This document shows, piece after piece, positions 25,626 through 37,691 of a DNA stretch of 64,000 nt (positions within the stretch are counted from its first letter, which is position 1; each line of letters starts with the position of its first letter). Below the pieces are notes generated by a model. It searched no databases and had not been told where the DNA came from. It was given only the letters and a program-made list of their open reading frames with translations. Source of the stretch: Cryptomeria japonica (Eukaryota; Streptophyta; Pinopsida; Cupressales; Cupressaceae); assembly GCF_030272615.1 (NCBI RefSeq), contig NC_081406.1, positions 145,056,091-145,120,090 of the forward strand, read 5' to 3'. Both the position numbers and the translations under genes were made by a program.

Positions 25626-28600
25626 ACATGGGTGATGTAAGAGCACATGGATCTACACAAGGGGTTATGCAACAAACAAGAAAAATGAAAATGATGCACT
25701 TGTGTTGGTACTAAGAAAATTTAGAGGTTGCTAAAAGTCCATATTATAGCACACAAATTGCAATGGTAAGCATTTGCTCAAAAAAATTTGCACAAGGTCC
25801 AACAAGAAGATATGCAATGAAGCATTCTATGCAAAAAGAAAAAGTTGTGCAAAGTCCACTTTTTAACTTTCCAAATACATACAACGTTAAATCATTAACA
25901 CGTAAACAAACCTCAAACATGCAAAACAAAAAAAATACTTTTCATTTTTATACAATATAAGATTAATCGACCTTTAAAATACTCGTATAAAAAACTAATG
26001 AAAATATATTATAATGGGATTACTAATTTTCAACATTATAATTGGAGTTTAAATTTTCAATTCTTATTTTTATTTATTTTGATATTAGATTTGTGAATTA
26101 TATTTCACTATTTTTTTTCATTTAATTGATTGTTTGAATTGGAAGTTTTGGTTATCATGATTTTGATTTTATTTTCCTAAACTACATGAAAACAAACTTT
26201 TAGATACTGCCAAGGCCACCACATCAGTACCATTGTCATCCATGCCCAAAAGTTTAGTTTGCCATGCAAAAACTTTCAAAATGAAAAATACTACTGCATT
26301 TCAACCCCCCGGAGTTTTCCTTGGGATGGTTAAAAGGATCACAATTATGTAAGGCAATTTGGCAAATGAATGAACGTTTTGAATAACTAAAAGAATAAAA
26401 TTATTTTAAATATAAATTTTAAAACATATTGTTCAAATTATGTTCAAATAATAGCCATTTCTTTTTAATCTTGAATCTTCTCTAAATTTTGTTTAAAAAA
26501 AAAAAATCTGCTATGAAATATTAATAAACATGCAACTTCTATCTCTTTTTAACAAGCTTCATCAATAAAGATGGAATGCCAGTGGACGTTCCAAGTTTAA
26601 ATGTTCGCTAGCTGCTCTATTACATCACTTGTAATAGGTCAAGCACCCCGTTCACTGTCTAGAGAACTTCCCCAATTTAACGCAGACAACTAATTTATCT
26701 TCTCGTAGTTTTCAAAGCCCTTGCAAGTGATATTTTAATATTCCCGCCCTCATTTAAGGCAGATAACTGATATCAGAAACTAATTTATCTTCCCACAGTT
26801 TTCAAAGCCAATAGAAAAGTCTTTAGAGTGTTTAATGACGTCAATATAATATGCACAATCTATCATACAAATGCCTAATAAAGTGCAATACTTAATAAAC
26901 AGGCAAACATGATATGTTTATAAACAGTTTATTACTCATGTAGAATTATGATGCAGTGATGATCATCGTAGTAGTATTGTTCAAAATATATAGTTGTCAA
27001 CTAAGCTTTGTACGCCAGGTTGAGATACAATCGAGATAGGGGTGCCGTAAAGCCCAAGGCCAAGCTATACAATTATAATTTAAAACAATATCAGTGACTG
27101 TAATGCTACCCAGAATAATGATCTTTTGAATTGTGGTAAGAATAAACATTATCAATACCACACATGTTATGTTATTCAATAATTGTAGGGGACCCTATAG
27201 TGGAGGGGGCTCCTAGACTGTAGATAGTAGTTGATCAAAATGAGTCTTTTAGTGGAGTATTTAAATAGTCATGTCAATAATTATCTCCAAAAAGATTTCT
27301 TCAAATCTAAAAAAGCAGTCAATTATGTGATGATCTAAAAAAGCAGCCAATTATGTGATGCCACATCAGCTCACCAATAAACATTACATAAAGTTAGTGC
27401 ACAACTATCCATCTTACTTTTCTTTGGGACCATTTTAGACACTTCAACAAAAAAACATGCTGATGAGGCATCATAATTGATTGTAGACATCAAACCAAAT
27501 TTTATGAGTAGGGGACTTGACAAATAAATTGTTGTACAAAATTAAAAGTGATTTGAAATACCCATACAGGATTTTGGGAGCACAAAATTAAGAATACCCT
27601 ACTATAACACCCTCTCCCCTACTTATGGCAAAAAAAAAAAAAATCAAAAATAGTTTATTACTTCTCAAATACAAACCTACCTTGTTCTCCTCAAAGCTAG
27701 AATGCTAACTACTGAAAGTATTAACATATTGAATTAAATATAGACTACTTACCATATCCCCTTAAAACCATTCCAACCCATCTTTGGCAATTATGTCTTG
27801 CCCATCAACACAAAATTGCCACTTAAAAGAGAAAATTATGATTGCTTAACCAAGAAACAACTCACCAGGAACTACATGGTGAAATTGGTGGGTCAATCGC
27901 CTAAAAGCTGGTGGACAAACTATTTTTTCTATTAACTCGGTCCTCATTCCAAAGATATTAGGCTCAGTCGTATAAATAAATTTGGAATCAACAACATAAG
28001 ATTCACAACAAGACAATAAAGCTTAATGTACTTAATCATAAAGGATAAGAACCATGGAAGAAATCTTTATTACAAAAATACATTGATGAGTTCTACAAAC
28101 CAACTCGGTTTACAAGATGTTGGAAGTTAACATCATCATTATAATCCTAATTAAATCAAGTCAACCCAGCAGACCAACTTTCTGCTGGATCTTGATTCTT
28201 AACAATAAAAGATTGTATTTTTTACATCCACAAAATAAACTGCATCAAGTAGGTTCCACTCGTATATGTTATAACTACTACTACCTTGAACAGTGACCAA
28301 AACTGTAATATTATTACATCGAATTTTGTTCTGAACTTGCAGATTCATAGCACTACTCACAAATAATCGAAACAATAAAAAAAAAACTTTACAAGACAAG
28401 CAAAATTTTAAGTAGCCTATTTTTCATTAAAATATCTGCAATCCTTCTGCAACAAGAAAAGTTAATAAAATCCACAGGTTTGTGATTATCAGAAACCAAA
28501 GTATTTTGATTGCGAGAGTATTACAGCTATCGAGTTCCATGTAATGTATCGCACGCTAGTCCACAGGACATGCTTTATGTTTTTCCCAAGAATGAGGAAG

Positions 28601-29030
28601 CTGATGTTGCAACGGCAATAATCACTCATTATTACCATGATCAGGCATATAGAACAGTTTCCTCTCTAGAAGAGAACTATGAGTCCAAGGAACAACTGTT
28701 AGGCCATCGACACTTCAAGGCAAGAACATGCATATATGGCAAACATGACATGAATACAAATAGCTGAAATGGAAAAAACAAATGACACTTTTGTATGTAG
28801 CCTTAGCTACAAAGAACAACATAATATTTATTTATATTTTATCTACTCGAACAATTACTGCTACAGCATAAAAATATCAGGAATGGAGCAACAAATCACA
28901 CATGAATATGGGATCCAAGGAATAATCTAGCAATAAGTAGCACAACTGCCAAATAAAGGCCCATGCTAAATATCTAATCATAGAATTGTAAGATCAATCC
29001 AAGGAAGACTTAAAAAGCAATGAATACTTA
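25626..29030. other. 3' flank of the RhoGAP gene; no other gene seen
   Basis: AT-rich DNA. The part nearest 29030 probably includes the 3' untranslated region of the minus-strand gene: AATAAA-type signals occur on the minus strand, for example near 28068, but I cannot choose one. Two copies of an ACTAATTTATCTTC...AGTTTTCAAAGCC block lie at 26690-26720 and 26780-26812. An 86-codon plus-strand frame at 28510 has no recognisable content. Confidence 0.45.
27306..27361. repeat. 28-bp tandem duplication
   Basis: Two adjacent copies of TCTAAAAAAGCAG(T/C)CAATTATG with the same continuation, one difference in the body and one at the last base. It is short and recent. Confidence 0.85.
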
Positions 29031-29188
29031 TTACCAGATGGTGACACTTTCATCTGTAAAAATTGTATTATGCTGTTCAATCAAACATTGTACAACCTCC
29101 ACACTAGCATAATCAACGGGTGGAATGCCATCATCTAGAGGAATCTGCGATGCAGCATCCAACCCTCCATTTGAGCTGTCGCCATCAT
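29031..29188 (-). CDS. RhoGAP gene, exon E (C-terminus)
   Basis: The exon starts after the acceptor ATGATGCAG and encodes an acidic stretch (DDGDSSNGGLDAASQIPLDD) and the conserved tail VEVVQCLIEQHNTIFTD, ending in Trp and TAA at 29031-29033. The stop overlaps a possible GT donor (CTG|GTAATAAG), so a last tiny exon further left cannot be excluded; related proteins, as I remember them, end one residue later. Confidence 0.85.
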
Positions 29189-29291
29189 CTGCATCATTGT
29201 TACAAGCAAATTCTATCACCAACCATGACTTAAAAAAAATATAAAAGAGGTTCTCATTATAGATAATGCCAATAACCAGCTTTCTAGTTAC

Positions 29292-29499
29292 CTGAGTGGT
29301 CATGCAAGTCATCAAAACCACGTTCACCAGTCCAAGTGCCATCTGAACTTCTGTCTGAAGCCCGTGGTGAAGATCTTGGCCCAAAAATCCTGCTTGAATG
29401 CCATAAAGGGAGTTGCCGTCGCTGAAAATTATATTTCCTTTCATCCCTTCGGCATAACAGTGTTGGAGCCATTTCAACTGCAAGACTGTGAGCATCCAT
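29292..29499 (-). CDS. RhoGAP gene, exon D
   Basis: 208 bp beginning directly after the acceptor ATGTTAG with MDAHSLAVEMAPTLLC, the last conserved RhoGAP helix (N/M-x-x-x-L-A-x-x-x-A-P). It continues into an Arg/Ser-rich linker (SSPRASDRSSDG) and ends at CAG|GTAACT. Joined to exon C it restores the family pattern LN-MD-HSLA without gap or frameshift, which is the main evidence that the two halves belong to one gene despite the 33.7 kb between them. Confidence 0.88.
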
Positions 29500-29686
29500 C
29501 TAACATCCAACATTTGCAACATAACAAATTAATTATGTTGAAAAAATTAAATCTTGTATAAGAGGAAATCAAAACTGAATTTGATAATATCTTGTATATA
29601 TACCAAAATGTAAAAATGACCCGGATCACTAATATGAGATTGTTAAAAACAAGCTGAGTTACCCGTACTATAAATAATTTGATCTA

Positions 29687-29831
29687 CCCTAACTTGGTAA
29701 TTCACAATCTTGGTAAGAAATACGCTTACTCCTACTAACAAGAAAAAATAAAATTACAACCCTAACTTGGTAATTCACAATCTTGGTAAGAAATACGCTT
29801 ACTCCTACTAACAAGAAAAAATAAAATTACA
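29687..29831. repeat. 73-bp near-perfect tandem duplication in intron
   Basis: Two adjacent copies starting CCCTAACTTGGTAATTC at 29687 and 29760 are identical as far as I can read them. They lie about 190 bp upstream of exon D in the host intron, near where a branch point would be expected to be further downstream. Confidence 0.9.
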
Positions 29832-30010
29832 GAAATGAAGTCTTCTATCCTGGACATTCTGTGAAAATTGTTATGAAGGACACAAACAAGGACCAGCTAA
29901 GAGCCTGTTAAATAATAATTAAACTTTACTATTTTTCCAAGTATGACCTGCATTTACATATCACAGGTGCTGATAGTTTTGGATACATGAAAAATCATTT
30001 ACTTGGATAA

Positions 30011-30642
30011 AGTGATTTACATAGCTAATCACCCAGTTTGATGTGAATTGCAGCTGCTTAACCCTTGTTCCATGGTACCAGAATGGGTGGTGAACAGCAA
30101 AATCATCGAAATGGAGAGAAGAAATACTTTTGTAAGAAAACACTTTTTGGACTAGACAAGGACCAAGCAGTTTTTCAGCGATCAAGTCAAGCTACCTGAA
30201 ACTAGATTTCAGCCATTTTGCCAATTTCCGTAACCTTATTTTGGTTGTCATAAATATGCTCAAACTGTAGAAAACTTGAATGAGATTGTCATTTGGAATA
30301 TTTCCTGAAACAGGGGAGTAAGTATAAAGTGATTTACATAGCTAATCACCCAGTTTGAAGTGAATTGCAGCTGCTTAACCCTTGCTCCATGGTACTAGAA
30401 TGGGTGGTGAACAGAAAAATCATTGAAATGGAGAGAAGAAACTTTTGTAAGGAAAAACTTTTTGGACTAGACAAGGACCAAGCAGTTTTTCAGCGATCAA
30501 GTCAAACTACCTCAAACTAGATTTCAGTCATTTTACCAATTTCCGTAACCTTATTTTGGTTGTGATAAATATGCTCGAACTGTAAAAACTTGAATGAGAT
30601 TGTCATTTGGAATATTTCCTGAAGCAGGGGAGTAAGTATAAA
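30011..30642. repeat. 317-bp tandem duplication in intron
   Basis: Copy 1 is 30011-30327 and copy 2 is 30328-30642, both starting AGTGATTTACATAGC and ending near GGGAGTAAGTATAAA. They differ by scattered substitutions and small indels, a few percent. The repeat lies at the 3' side of the antisense LINE remnant and may include its tail. Confidence 0.88.
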
Positions 30643-30659
30643 TTTTGGCAGTGGGCTAT

Positions 30660-31720
30660 AAAAAGTAATTTGAATGGACTTTGGCCACTGTTTTAGCTAG
30701 CGTGCTAGTAGCCTGGTTGTCGTCCCTCTTCTCAGACTGTAATTGAACCCATTGAAACTACATTAGGATGATTCAAACATGATTTACCATATTCACCATT
30801 TTCCAGTTCAAGGTCCATATGTCCTTTTGGACATTACTGATTTACTGGATTATAAGATTTGAATCTTGCTTGACCATCAGTTTGATTGCTTCGATTTCTT
30901 TTGCTAGATGAACTCCTTCACTGAGGGCTTGAAGTTCAGACATGTTATTTGTTTGCACACCTATAGCCTTTTTATAAGCAATTATAAGTTGACCTTCATT
31001 ATTCTGATGAGCCTTTGATTGGAGACAGAAACCCTGTCACAGTTCAATTTCAGCCAACCTCCAGATGTGGCTCGCATATATAATTAGGGCAAATCTGTAT
31101 GGGGCATACCATTGCTTTGCTATGTTCAAGTCCAAGATATTTTTATTAGTATGGGTTGTTCCATTTATTTGGGATGTTATGAATCTGATAATTTGCTTAA
31201 CATCTTGGTTCTTGAATGGTATTACTAATAACCCTCCAATTTCGCTCAAGTTAGATATGCCAAAAGATGCCCTAGAACTGAGTGGGAGAGTTATGTTATG
31301 ATATGCGTATCTGTATTTTTCTTTTTGACCAATACTGAAGTCATGCCTTGATATTATGATCACGGGATTCTTGAAGAAGAAATTTTCATGCTATATGTCC
31401 CTATATTCTTTTTGAATATGGTACTAACAAAGAGATGCAAAATAGTTTACTCACTTCTTCTCAAGTTGGGGTCGAAGTTTGGACAAATCCAACCAACATC
31501 TTTTTTCTCAATTGATCCACTGTCAGCAGTTTCTCATGTATGGCAAGCCACAGGATATTTTTTAAGGTCTCATAAAGCACATTTTTCCTATCTAGACTGA
31601 GAGAACCTTTGCTGACCTCCTGCTAGGTCAAAGCTACTGTGCATTGACCATGTTTGTAGCTTTCCACACTGATATCTCCTCTCGAATATGCTGGAGTTGG
31701 TAGAATATTAGTATAATAAT
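30660..31720 (-). pseudogene. LINE 2 (antisense): zinc-binding and RNase H 3' end
   Basis: On the minus strand, 31.60-31.40 kb reads ILWLAIHEKLLTVDQLRKK, the zf-RVT linker found after plant LINE reverse transcriptase. It is followed downstream by a frame ending HIWRLAEIEL (31037-31363) and an RNase H piece with GVQTNNMSELQALSEGVHLA and KQDSNLII (about 30850-30965). Pieces of the starting KLNCD motif are shifted in frame. This is the order at the 3' end of the LINE at 37-49 kb. Stops are frequent, so it is an old fossil. Confidence 0.68.
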
Positions 31721-33640
31721 ACGATAAACAGTACCTTTACATGTGTATTTAATAAGTTAGCTGTGGATGTTAGGAGTCTTTAATAAAGTTATTGTAACTG
31801 CAGTACTTAACTGCCATCTACTTTTAGATTAATAACTATTTTAATAATGTTCAATAATATAATGCAGTGCTCTCAACCTAAGAAAGCGTGCCATTTTATC
31901 GCAATCTCATTTTTTGGTTTTCACCAAAAGAATATAGTGTATCTTTTGGAAGATTACAGTCAGGTTAGCAGACACATGGTTGCTGTTGTAAAATATGTGG
32001 ATTCCAGGTTCTTCTATTCACTCTGCCCGGGATATAATCCAAGCTTCAGGGACAGAATGAAAGAAAGCCAACAACACTATATGATTTTGACTATCTGAGG
32101 TTTGGGGCATTAGCTTGGGTTCATGTGACCGGCCTCAGGTTGAGAGGGTTAAGACAAATATCTAGTGCAAATGTACAATTCCTTAATGTATTGTCCAGGC
32201 TGAAATTGAATTCATTAGCCAACCCTATTGGAATAGGTATCATACATATTGCAATTCAAATATTTGGAATTAGTTAATTATTAGTATTTATTTGTTATTT
32301 GTCAGCCCGCATGAAAAATGGCATCCTACTTATGACTTGGCCATTATGTCATGTGTGTGCTTTACTTTGATGTTATAATGGTGTTAAGAGAATATCTTGT
32401 CATAAAGGAGATCTAAGAGCATCTTTGATGAAGATAGTGGTATAAGAGGTATTATTACATATAAGAGCATGATTGGGGAGTTACATTGTTGACTAGGAAT
32501 TTTGACCAGCTATATGATGCATCACAGAGCATCTTTTGAAGGAGACTATGGGGCCAAAATGGAGCACCCAATTTGATGAGTTGATTATGATGGAGTTACT
32601 GAGCATTATGACAACATAAGTGCATTTCCTAATTTTTCATGTTGACTCATGATGAAAAGGGCATTGGAATTTGAGCCTTAGATTTGGGTTCCATATTTGG
32701 AACATGGTATTGGCCCATGGATTGTGGTTAACCACTTGTCATTTAATGTATTGAATCTCCTATATATTGGATGCTAGACATAAAGGTTTCATAGTGAGTT
32801 TGCAAATATCTTTATGCTGCAAAAGTTGCTCCAAATTCTCTAGTTGACTATTGTGAAGGCATAGTCTAAGAGTTGTATTGTAACCTTATTGTTGCTGATA
32901 ATACACTTGGTTTTGCTTGGAGTGTGGGGTTTTTCTCCTGAAAGGTTTTTCGCCACATAAATCATCGTGTAATGGTTGTAATGATTTATGTTATTTCTTT
33001 CTATAACTATATGATCATTTTTTTTCTACAAAAACTTTCATTATAGATTAGTGTAGGAAGCATTTTCCACAACTCAAATTTCTTCAAACCCCTTTGTCTC
33101 AAAACTATTCATGCTCACTTGGTTTATGCAAAATGGGCCATTCTCCTTTGTCAAGAGGGACATATTCTTTCTTAGCACTTTTTCCCTGACAGGAGATTAC
33201 CACTTTGGGCCCCCTAAGGTGTTACCATTGTTGGTTCTCCATGGTCCACCTATTCTTCCATTCTACTGGCATTTCTCTACACCAGCTTCCTCTCTAATAC
33301 ACTTTATCTGCTCCTCATAATTTACTTATAGGGAAAGAGGTGCTTAATCAATACATCTTGGTCACTTGGACCTCTCTAACTTTTATCAGCCCCAAACTAT
33401 TTTTTTCTATTTAGCACCTCTTATAAAAAATTTATGAGTTCATTGTTCGGCCCACTTATCTTCACCATCATAGGTTTCATAGTTTGAGGATCAACCAATT
33501 GTAGTAGTGTTTCCATTAGCTTCATGTTGAGATTAACTACCATATTTTACAAGGTGAAAGATAATATCACCCTTTTTTCTCTTTAAGCAGTGGCATCTAA
33601 GGAGCACTTTAATTTTCGGTGCCCAGTCTAATGTGAAATT
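31721..33640. other. Intron sequence, nothing recognised
   Basis: No motif could be read here. If LINE 2 is one insertion, this stretch should contain its endonuclease and RT, about 3 kb, but only about 1.9 kb is present and none of the expected motifs is seen; a deletion is likely. Confidence 0.4.
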
Positions 33641-34950
33641 TGTAGGAGTTGCTATTGTTATACAAAGATTTGAGAGGTTTTGTTCCCACTTTCTTTCGCT
33701 ACCTTGATCAGAATTGCTTGGCCATTTTCTTCATTAGATCTCCAAGTTTTGGGCATAGGTCTCACCAGGACAATCTCCAAACTATCAAATTGATTACTTC
33801 TCTTCCAACCCATCACTACTATTTGAGGCATTAAGCACCCTTTAAACACTTTTGATTTAGGTATGTATGAGCACAATTTTGTGAGGCCTTTCTCTTCCTT
33901 ACATTCTGGTATAGTTGGGACTCCCCAACATCCCAACTCACTCTAGTGGTTGTGGCTCTATATCTCTTGGCATTGATGACTTCCCTCCTTTAGCTCTAGA
34001 CTCTACCTAGTGAAACATCCTACATTGGTACTCCCACTATGATCAATAACATTGTCGTTGGCTAACTTGGATGGTCTTCTTACATTAATCATCTTACCAG
34101 GTCTTCCCCTCTTATTGTACTTGCTTGGGGATTTGCTCTCTTTTGGTTAGCCCTCTTTTGCATTTTCTCTCTATCTAGGGCCATTTTTTCCCTAGTCCTT
34201 TGCTATTGTACTTGTACTTTCAAGTCCCATCAATCTATTTTTGGCTATTTGTGAACATTAATATATTCCTTTCTTTCTTCCTTTTTTTTCTTCAATGTAC
34301 TTATAGGCGTCCAAATCTGCACCTTGATTATATTGTCACCTTGTATGGTGTTTAGATATGTATTCCCTATTATCGTTAGCTTTCTATTTTTCCAATTTCT
34401 TTTCTCTAGTTCTCTTGTTAGCTAACTTTGGGGTTCTTGTATCAATAACATTGTCTCTTTTTCTATAGTTGGATAAGGAATATGCTTAAAGAAACTTGCT
34501 TCTATCTACAAAATTGTGGGTTGTGTCGTAAAGATTTGAAATTCTTTGCAATTTTGAAGTGGTGGCCACATTATACATATCTTTGTCTCTAATTTAAATA
34601 AATATTTCAAAGGGATTAGCTACTATTATGTGGGTCATTTGAGATGGCGGATCTATATTTTTTTGGGGGTGCCATGTTACTGGATTCTTTTTGCTGCTAA
34701 TGTGGTTGTTGATCTAATGTTGGGCATGATCTTTAGGCCTTTATCTTCTTTCTTGCATTTTGCATGTGAATGTGTGATGAGGTTTCCTCTTGTTTGGGGC
34801 AAATTTTGGCTAACTGTCCATGTTCATGCCATATTCTACATCTGAATGGGATATTTTCATAGTCAATCGATTGTTCCCATTTGATTCCGCCCACCTCTAA
34901 ATATAAATTTATTTGGAAGAGGTTTACTTAGATCTTTGTGCAAAAATTTG
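33641..34950 (-). pseudogene. LINE 2 (antisense): ORF1 remnant
   Basis: On the minus strand, about 34860-34780, reads QSIDYENIPFRCRIWHEHGQ followed by LAKICPK. This parallels the zinc-knuckle region of the intact-order LINE (RLDYETLPFRCRLCHEYGH at about 38424-38480), with the second Cys of the knuckle changed to Trp. A 92-codon frame at 33658-33936 (MGWKRSNQFDSLEIV) would be the ORF1 tail. Orientation and order relative to the RNase H piece at 30.7-31.4 kb fit a single minus-strand LINE with its middle deleted. Confidence 0.62.
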
Positions 34951-37324
34951 ATATACTTCAAGATCCCTGGATTAATAGTGATCTTCAAGGCCATTATACT
35001 AAGCAGATGAATTCAGCAATTTTTGTAGGCAAATTGGATGGATACAAGCTGGTTCCAAGCATGGAGCCAATATGGCCTTATAGGTTCACCCAAAGGTCTA
35101 ACCTAGGCACCTCAGATTCTTTGTGGGTCTATCTACACGTTTGTAATTCTTCCATGACATTCACTTTATTACTTTTTTAATGGACTGAGACAGTTCTCTA
35201 CTGCACATTCTACATTCTATTCAGTTAATCTTATTTCTTTTACACCTCTATTAGTCTAAGTTGTCATTGATGTCACAAAACGAGAGTGTAATTCTGTGTT
35301 TTCAGACATGGTCATATAATGATAAAATGTAAATACTTACAGTGGTAATGGCCATCGTGTTCTGTTTCTCATCATTGAATCAGTTCTTAGAAGAAGTCTG
35401 AACTTTGCATTTATGCACAGCAATATATAAGGCTGCATATGTATGAAAGCCATGTGGCTTGCAGAGAAAGGTGAGGGTTACTTCTGTCCTCATACAGAAC
35501 GCATTTGAACTTTGGCACATACAGTATATATGTCGAACTTGATTTATTTGAATGCAGTGATATTGATCTTCGAACTTGATGCAGTGATAATGATCTTGTT
35601 TTTATGTTCCTTGTATTCGATCTGAGACAGTTGTCTTTGATTATTCCCATTGATGGTGTCACAAGTTTGCATTCGGAGTCATGCTCAATTTTTAATCTCA
35701 AAGCATACTGAAATTTGATTACAACCTTTAAGATTGTATATCGGTTATGAAAAGTTTTGTTGCAATTAAAAAATAATAACAAATATACCATAACTTTCTT
35801 ATTGCTATTATAAAGTTACAATGAAAGACACTTAGGACTTTGGTTCATGTATAACTTAGGAGTATGGTTGGTGACAGGTGTAACTTCCAAACAAACTGTA
35901 ACTGCTTAGTCAGTTAAGAACTTCCTCTTCTTGTTGATATAAGGAAGTTTATATATATATATATATTACTTGAGTTCAATTAAAGAGGATGGGTAATCGA
36001 ATGTGGAGAATCATATGCAGCAAATAATATATTTATTCTGAGTTGGGTGTGTGTGACTGAAATATAATGTATTGATGATATTATGAGTTGATGACTGCAA
36101 TGTTTGTAAAAACGTTGAATAGAAGGAGCATGACTTTGTGATAAGAATTCCGATACAGTAACTGTAATCACTCTGCAGATTACAGAAGTTCAAACAAGGG
36201 TAACATTATTAGTAGAGGCTTGGTGAAAAATTTTACAGCCATTTTACATCAATGAAATGTTTAAGAGTTACGCTGAATAATACTTGCTTGCAGACACAGG
36301 TTGGTGTGGAGTATGAATAACAGCAGTGACATTTTTGGCATTCTTTTGATAGATTTGGATTCTGAGTTTGTGTTGACAGGGGTTGTGAAGGTTACTGACA
36401 AACTTTAGATCATGAATATCTAGTTTTGCAGATTAAGAAGGTTGCCAAATACAAGGATGTTCTATAGTATCTTATGAGATTACTTTTCAATTTATAATCA
36501 TTTGGTGTCTTAAGAGATTCTGTAAATGTAATGATACAGATCAAACAAAACTGATAAAAATGTTGAATTTTTTATATGTGATGCTTCAAGAGTACTGAGT
36601 TGGTGCTCAGTTTGTTATGTAGAGATGTTGTAGAGAGTTGGTGCTCTCAAAAGGGATTTGGTGATTCCTTGGGTTGGTGCCCTAGAAGTTTGTAAATCAT
36701 TTTTGCTATGAGGCTGGATTAGGACAGTAAATCCTAGCAGAATTTCTCACCATGGTTCTCCCATCTTGGGTTTCCACGTATTCTCTCATGCATTGGTCCT
36801 GTTGTATGGCATTGTTTCAAATTTCAGTTTGGCGATTTCATTTCAGAATTAAGTTTAAAATTAATTGGATACGGATTTAAGTTTTATTTACAGAACTCCA
36901 TGACTTTTGCACTTTTATTTTATTTTCCTGCAAACCAAAGTATTACGACTTCATTTTATTGCCACCAGAAAAGAACTTTTATTATTAGTTCATAAAAATT
37001 TTGTCTTTTGTTCTTTTTGCTAGATAACCTGGGTTAGGCACCTAGAAGACACAAATTAAGCGTTAAGCATGGATTCCTAGGAATGTTGTGTTCACCAGAT
37101 CCATCACAAAGACATTACCAACCCAAAATTATCATCACACATACAACATAGGAATTTCAAACAGAAAACCACAATGGTCATTGAGAAATCAACCAAACCA
37201 ATGCAGAAACAGGCAAATCCCAATACAAAAATCATTTTAAAGCTACCACAAAAGGAACAACAAACCAGTAATCTTGGTTCAATTGATCTCTCTGAAAAGG
37301 AATGAAGTGATGGCATCACATTCA
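34951..37324. other. Intron sequence, nothing recognised
   Basis: AT-rich with a short (TA)n at 35951-35967 and a weakly repeated GTTGGTGC word near 36600-36680. No coding motif on either strand. Confidence 0.4.
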
Positions 37325-37691
37325 CGGGCGGCTGCTGGTGTCGAACTAGGGCATCCGAGCCCTAGCTCGTGAGAGCTGATCTGGGTCTGCGCTCGGTGGG
37401 GAGGGAAGTGGGGTTGGGTGCAGGGTGAGGCGGCTTCTTGGTCGGCCATGCCTTGTGCTGGAGGCTGCGGGGGGGTCGTGGTAAGGGTGCTGGTGCAGGG
37501 TTCGGGGGGGTTGGTTCTGCGTCGGCGTGGGGCGTGCTTGTGGGGTTAGGGGGTTTCTTTAGTCTCTTTCTTTTCAGTGGGGCAGGGGGCTGCGATCTGC
37601 ACTGCCTCTCGGTGGTGCTTGTTAGGGGTGGTTTTTTGTTGATGGGTTTCCTTGCTCAACCCTTTTGGGGTGGGGATTTTTGTGAGGATCA

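Noticed and set aside
28510-28767. Plus-strand ORF of 85 codons near the RhoGAP 3' end
   Set aside because: No recognisable domain, no splice or promoter support; likely chance within the 3' flank of the minus-strand gene.
31037-31363. Minus-strand ORF of 108 codons as an independent gene
   Set aside because: Its position, and its lead into an RNase H motif downstream, make it part of the LINE 2 fossil.
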